From positions 1 to 6,622 of the forward strand of contig JBEKDJ010000440.1 of NCBI GenBank assembly GCA_050014415.1: a DNA stretch of 6,622 bases, written 5' to 3'. Origin of the DNA: JBEKDJ01 sp050014415. GTDB taxonomy: Bacteria; Desulfobacterota; BSN033; UBA1163. The notes under the pieces were generated by a model that saw only the letters and a list, made by a program, of their open reading frames with translations, was not told where the DNA came from and did not search any database. Shown piece after piece: positions 5,740-6,622 of this stretch (within the stretch, counting starts at the first letter, position 1; each line of letters opens with the position of its first letter). The translations under genes and the position numbers were made by a program.

Positions 5740-6622
5740 ACCTTGAAATCCTGAGACCCGCCCCTTTTAGTAAAGCCCCTACTTCCTCCTGAGTGCTCCA
5801 ATTAAAATCTCCTGGTAAGGTGTGTTTCAGTGCGGAAAAAGCATTTCCGAACTGGACGCCTCTTTGAACGTCCTTTTCCTTCAACCAACCATAGAGAAAT
5901 CCGGCGGTAAAAGCATCTCCCGCGCCCACTCGATCAACGATTTCTACTTCGTAATTCTTGTCCTTGAAGATTCTTCCGTCCTGATAGGCGATTGCCGTCC
6001 AGTTGTTCCTCCAGACGGAGAGGTCTTCCCTCAAGGTGATGGCAACGATTTTGAATTTGAAGGTTTGGGCCAGTCTTTCTGCCACCGCCTCATAATTCTT
6101 CTCCTTAATGCCGAAGACGACATTCGTATCCTCCTCGGTCGTGATAAGGATATCGACATCTGCCATCATGGGTTCTTGGATTTTCTTTGCATCGGCCGGT
6201 GTCCAGAGTTTCTTCCGATAATTGAGATCATAGGAGACAGTGCAACCCGCTTTCTTCGCAGCCTTCAAGGCTTCTGACGTCACCGCTGCTGCGGATGCGC
6301 TCAGAGCAGGGGTGATGCCGCTGACATGGAAGTGTTTCGATCCATCGAAGACCTTCGGCCAGTTGATCTCACCGGATTGAACCATGCTGATCGCTGAGTT
6401 TGCCCGATCATAAAGGACACTCGAAGCCCGGGGTGAGGCCCCAAATTCTACAAAGTAAATTCCTGCCCTCCCTTTATCAGACCAAACGATATGGGAACAG
6501 TCAACTCCAAACTCCTGGGCACGATCGCGGACGAGATAGCCGAGCCCATTCTTCGGGAGTTTTGAGACCCATGCACTCTTCATTCCAAAACGGGTTACGC
6601 CGACGGCCACATTCAATTCCGC
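5738..6622 (-). CDS. 2-keto-3-deoxygluconate kinase, PfkB family (N-terminus outside window)
   Basis: A ribokinase-like sugar-acid kinase expected to phosphorylate KDG to KDPG with ATP in the cytoplasm. The frame is open to the window edge and starts mid-motif with AELNVAVGVTRFG, the PfkB signature 1 region normally found about 35-40 residues into the protein. The TTG at 6616 is therefore not a credible start, and the N-terminus lies outside. There are 294 residues in the window; family members run about 310-345. Diagnostic KDG-kinase stretches: FGASPRASSVLYDRA (60-74), DLNYRKKLW (132-140), signature 2 VDRVGAGDAFTAGF (229-242) with catalytic base D236, and PGDFNW (270-275). The aldolase that would use its product follows after 12 nt. 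Confidence in the family is very high and in KDG specificity high; other 2-keto-sugar-acid kinases are the main alternative. Confidence 0.93.
   Translation of the reverse strand, partial: AELNVAVGVTRFGMKSAWVSKLPKNGLGYLVRDRAQEFGVDCSHIVWSDKGRAGIYFVEFGASPRASSVLYDRANSAISMVQSGEINWPKVFDGSKHFHVSGITPALSASAAAVTSEALKAAKKAGCTVSYDLNYRKKLWTPADAKKIQEPMMADVDILITTEEDTNVVFGIKEKNYEAVAERLAQTFKFKIVAITLREDLSVWRNNWTAIAYQDGRIFKDKNYEVEIVDRVGAGDAFTAGFLYGWLKEKDVQRGVQFGNAFSALKHTLPGDFNWSTQEEVGALLKGAGLRISR

Noticed and set aside
6614..6616. TTG start codon for the KDG kinase
   Set aside because: The frame continues upstream to the edge with AE before LNVAVG, completing the conserved internal PfkB motif, so the true start is outside the window.

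Overview
The window carries five protein genes, all on the minus strand, so transcription runs from high to low coordinates; I see no plus-strand gene, RNA gene, insertion sequence or CRISPR array. Moderate GC content, purine-rich Shine-Dalgarno sites, a GAF-type sensor kinase paired with an NtrC-type sigma-54 activator, and a particular FMN-binding glutamate-synthase-like protein together suggest an anaerobic Desulfobacterota/Deltaproteobacteria-like bacterium, probably from an environmental genome. This taxonomic guess is inference.

In transcription order: (1) 6622-5738, a PfkB-family 2-keto-3-deoxygluconate (KDG) kinase whose N-terminus lies beyond the window; (2) 5725-5069, a KDPG/KHG class I aldolase only 12 nt downstream, whose Shine-Dalgarno overlaps the kinase stop codon. 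These two form the lower end of an Entner-Doudoroff-like or hexuronate route: KDG is phosphorylated to KDPG, which is cleaved to pyruvate and glyceraldehyde-3-phosphate. (3) 5068-4773, an AT-rich intergenic stretch with a candidate promoter followed by two imperfect tandem copies of a ~55-59 bp unit. Each copy ends in a GC hairpin followed by seven T on the minus strand, giving two terminator-like structures in the probable leader of the next gene. (4) 4772-3204, a stand-alone FMN-binding glutamate synthase domain protein with a four-cysteine N-terminal motif, closed by a strong intrinsic terminator. (5) 3144-2881, non-coding DNA with a four-unit heptamer repeat and a candidate promoter. (6) 2880-1165, a soluble two-GAF histidine kinase overlapping by 26 nt (7) 1190-1, a sigma-54-dependent response regulator whose C-terminal DNA-binding part is outside the window.

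The least ordinary part is the leader of the glutamate-synthase-like gene. Its tandem hairpins can also pair with each other in an alternative form, the layout expected of transcription attenuation. The sugar-acid operon and the two-component pair are otherwise conventional. The signal sensed by the kinase, the genes the regulator controls and the reaction of the glutamate-synthase-like protein cannot be read from this sequence.
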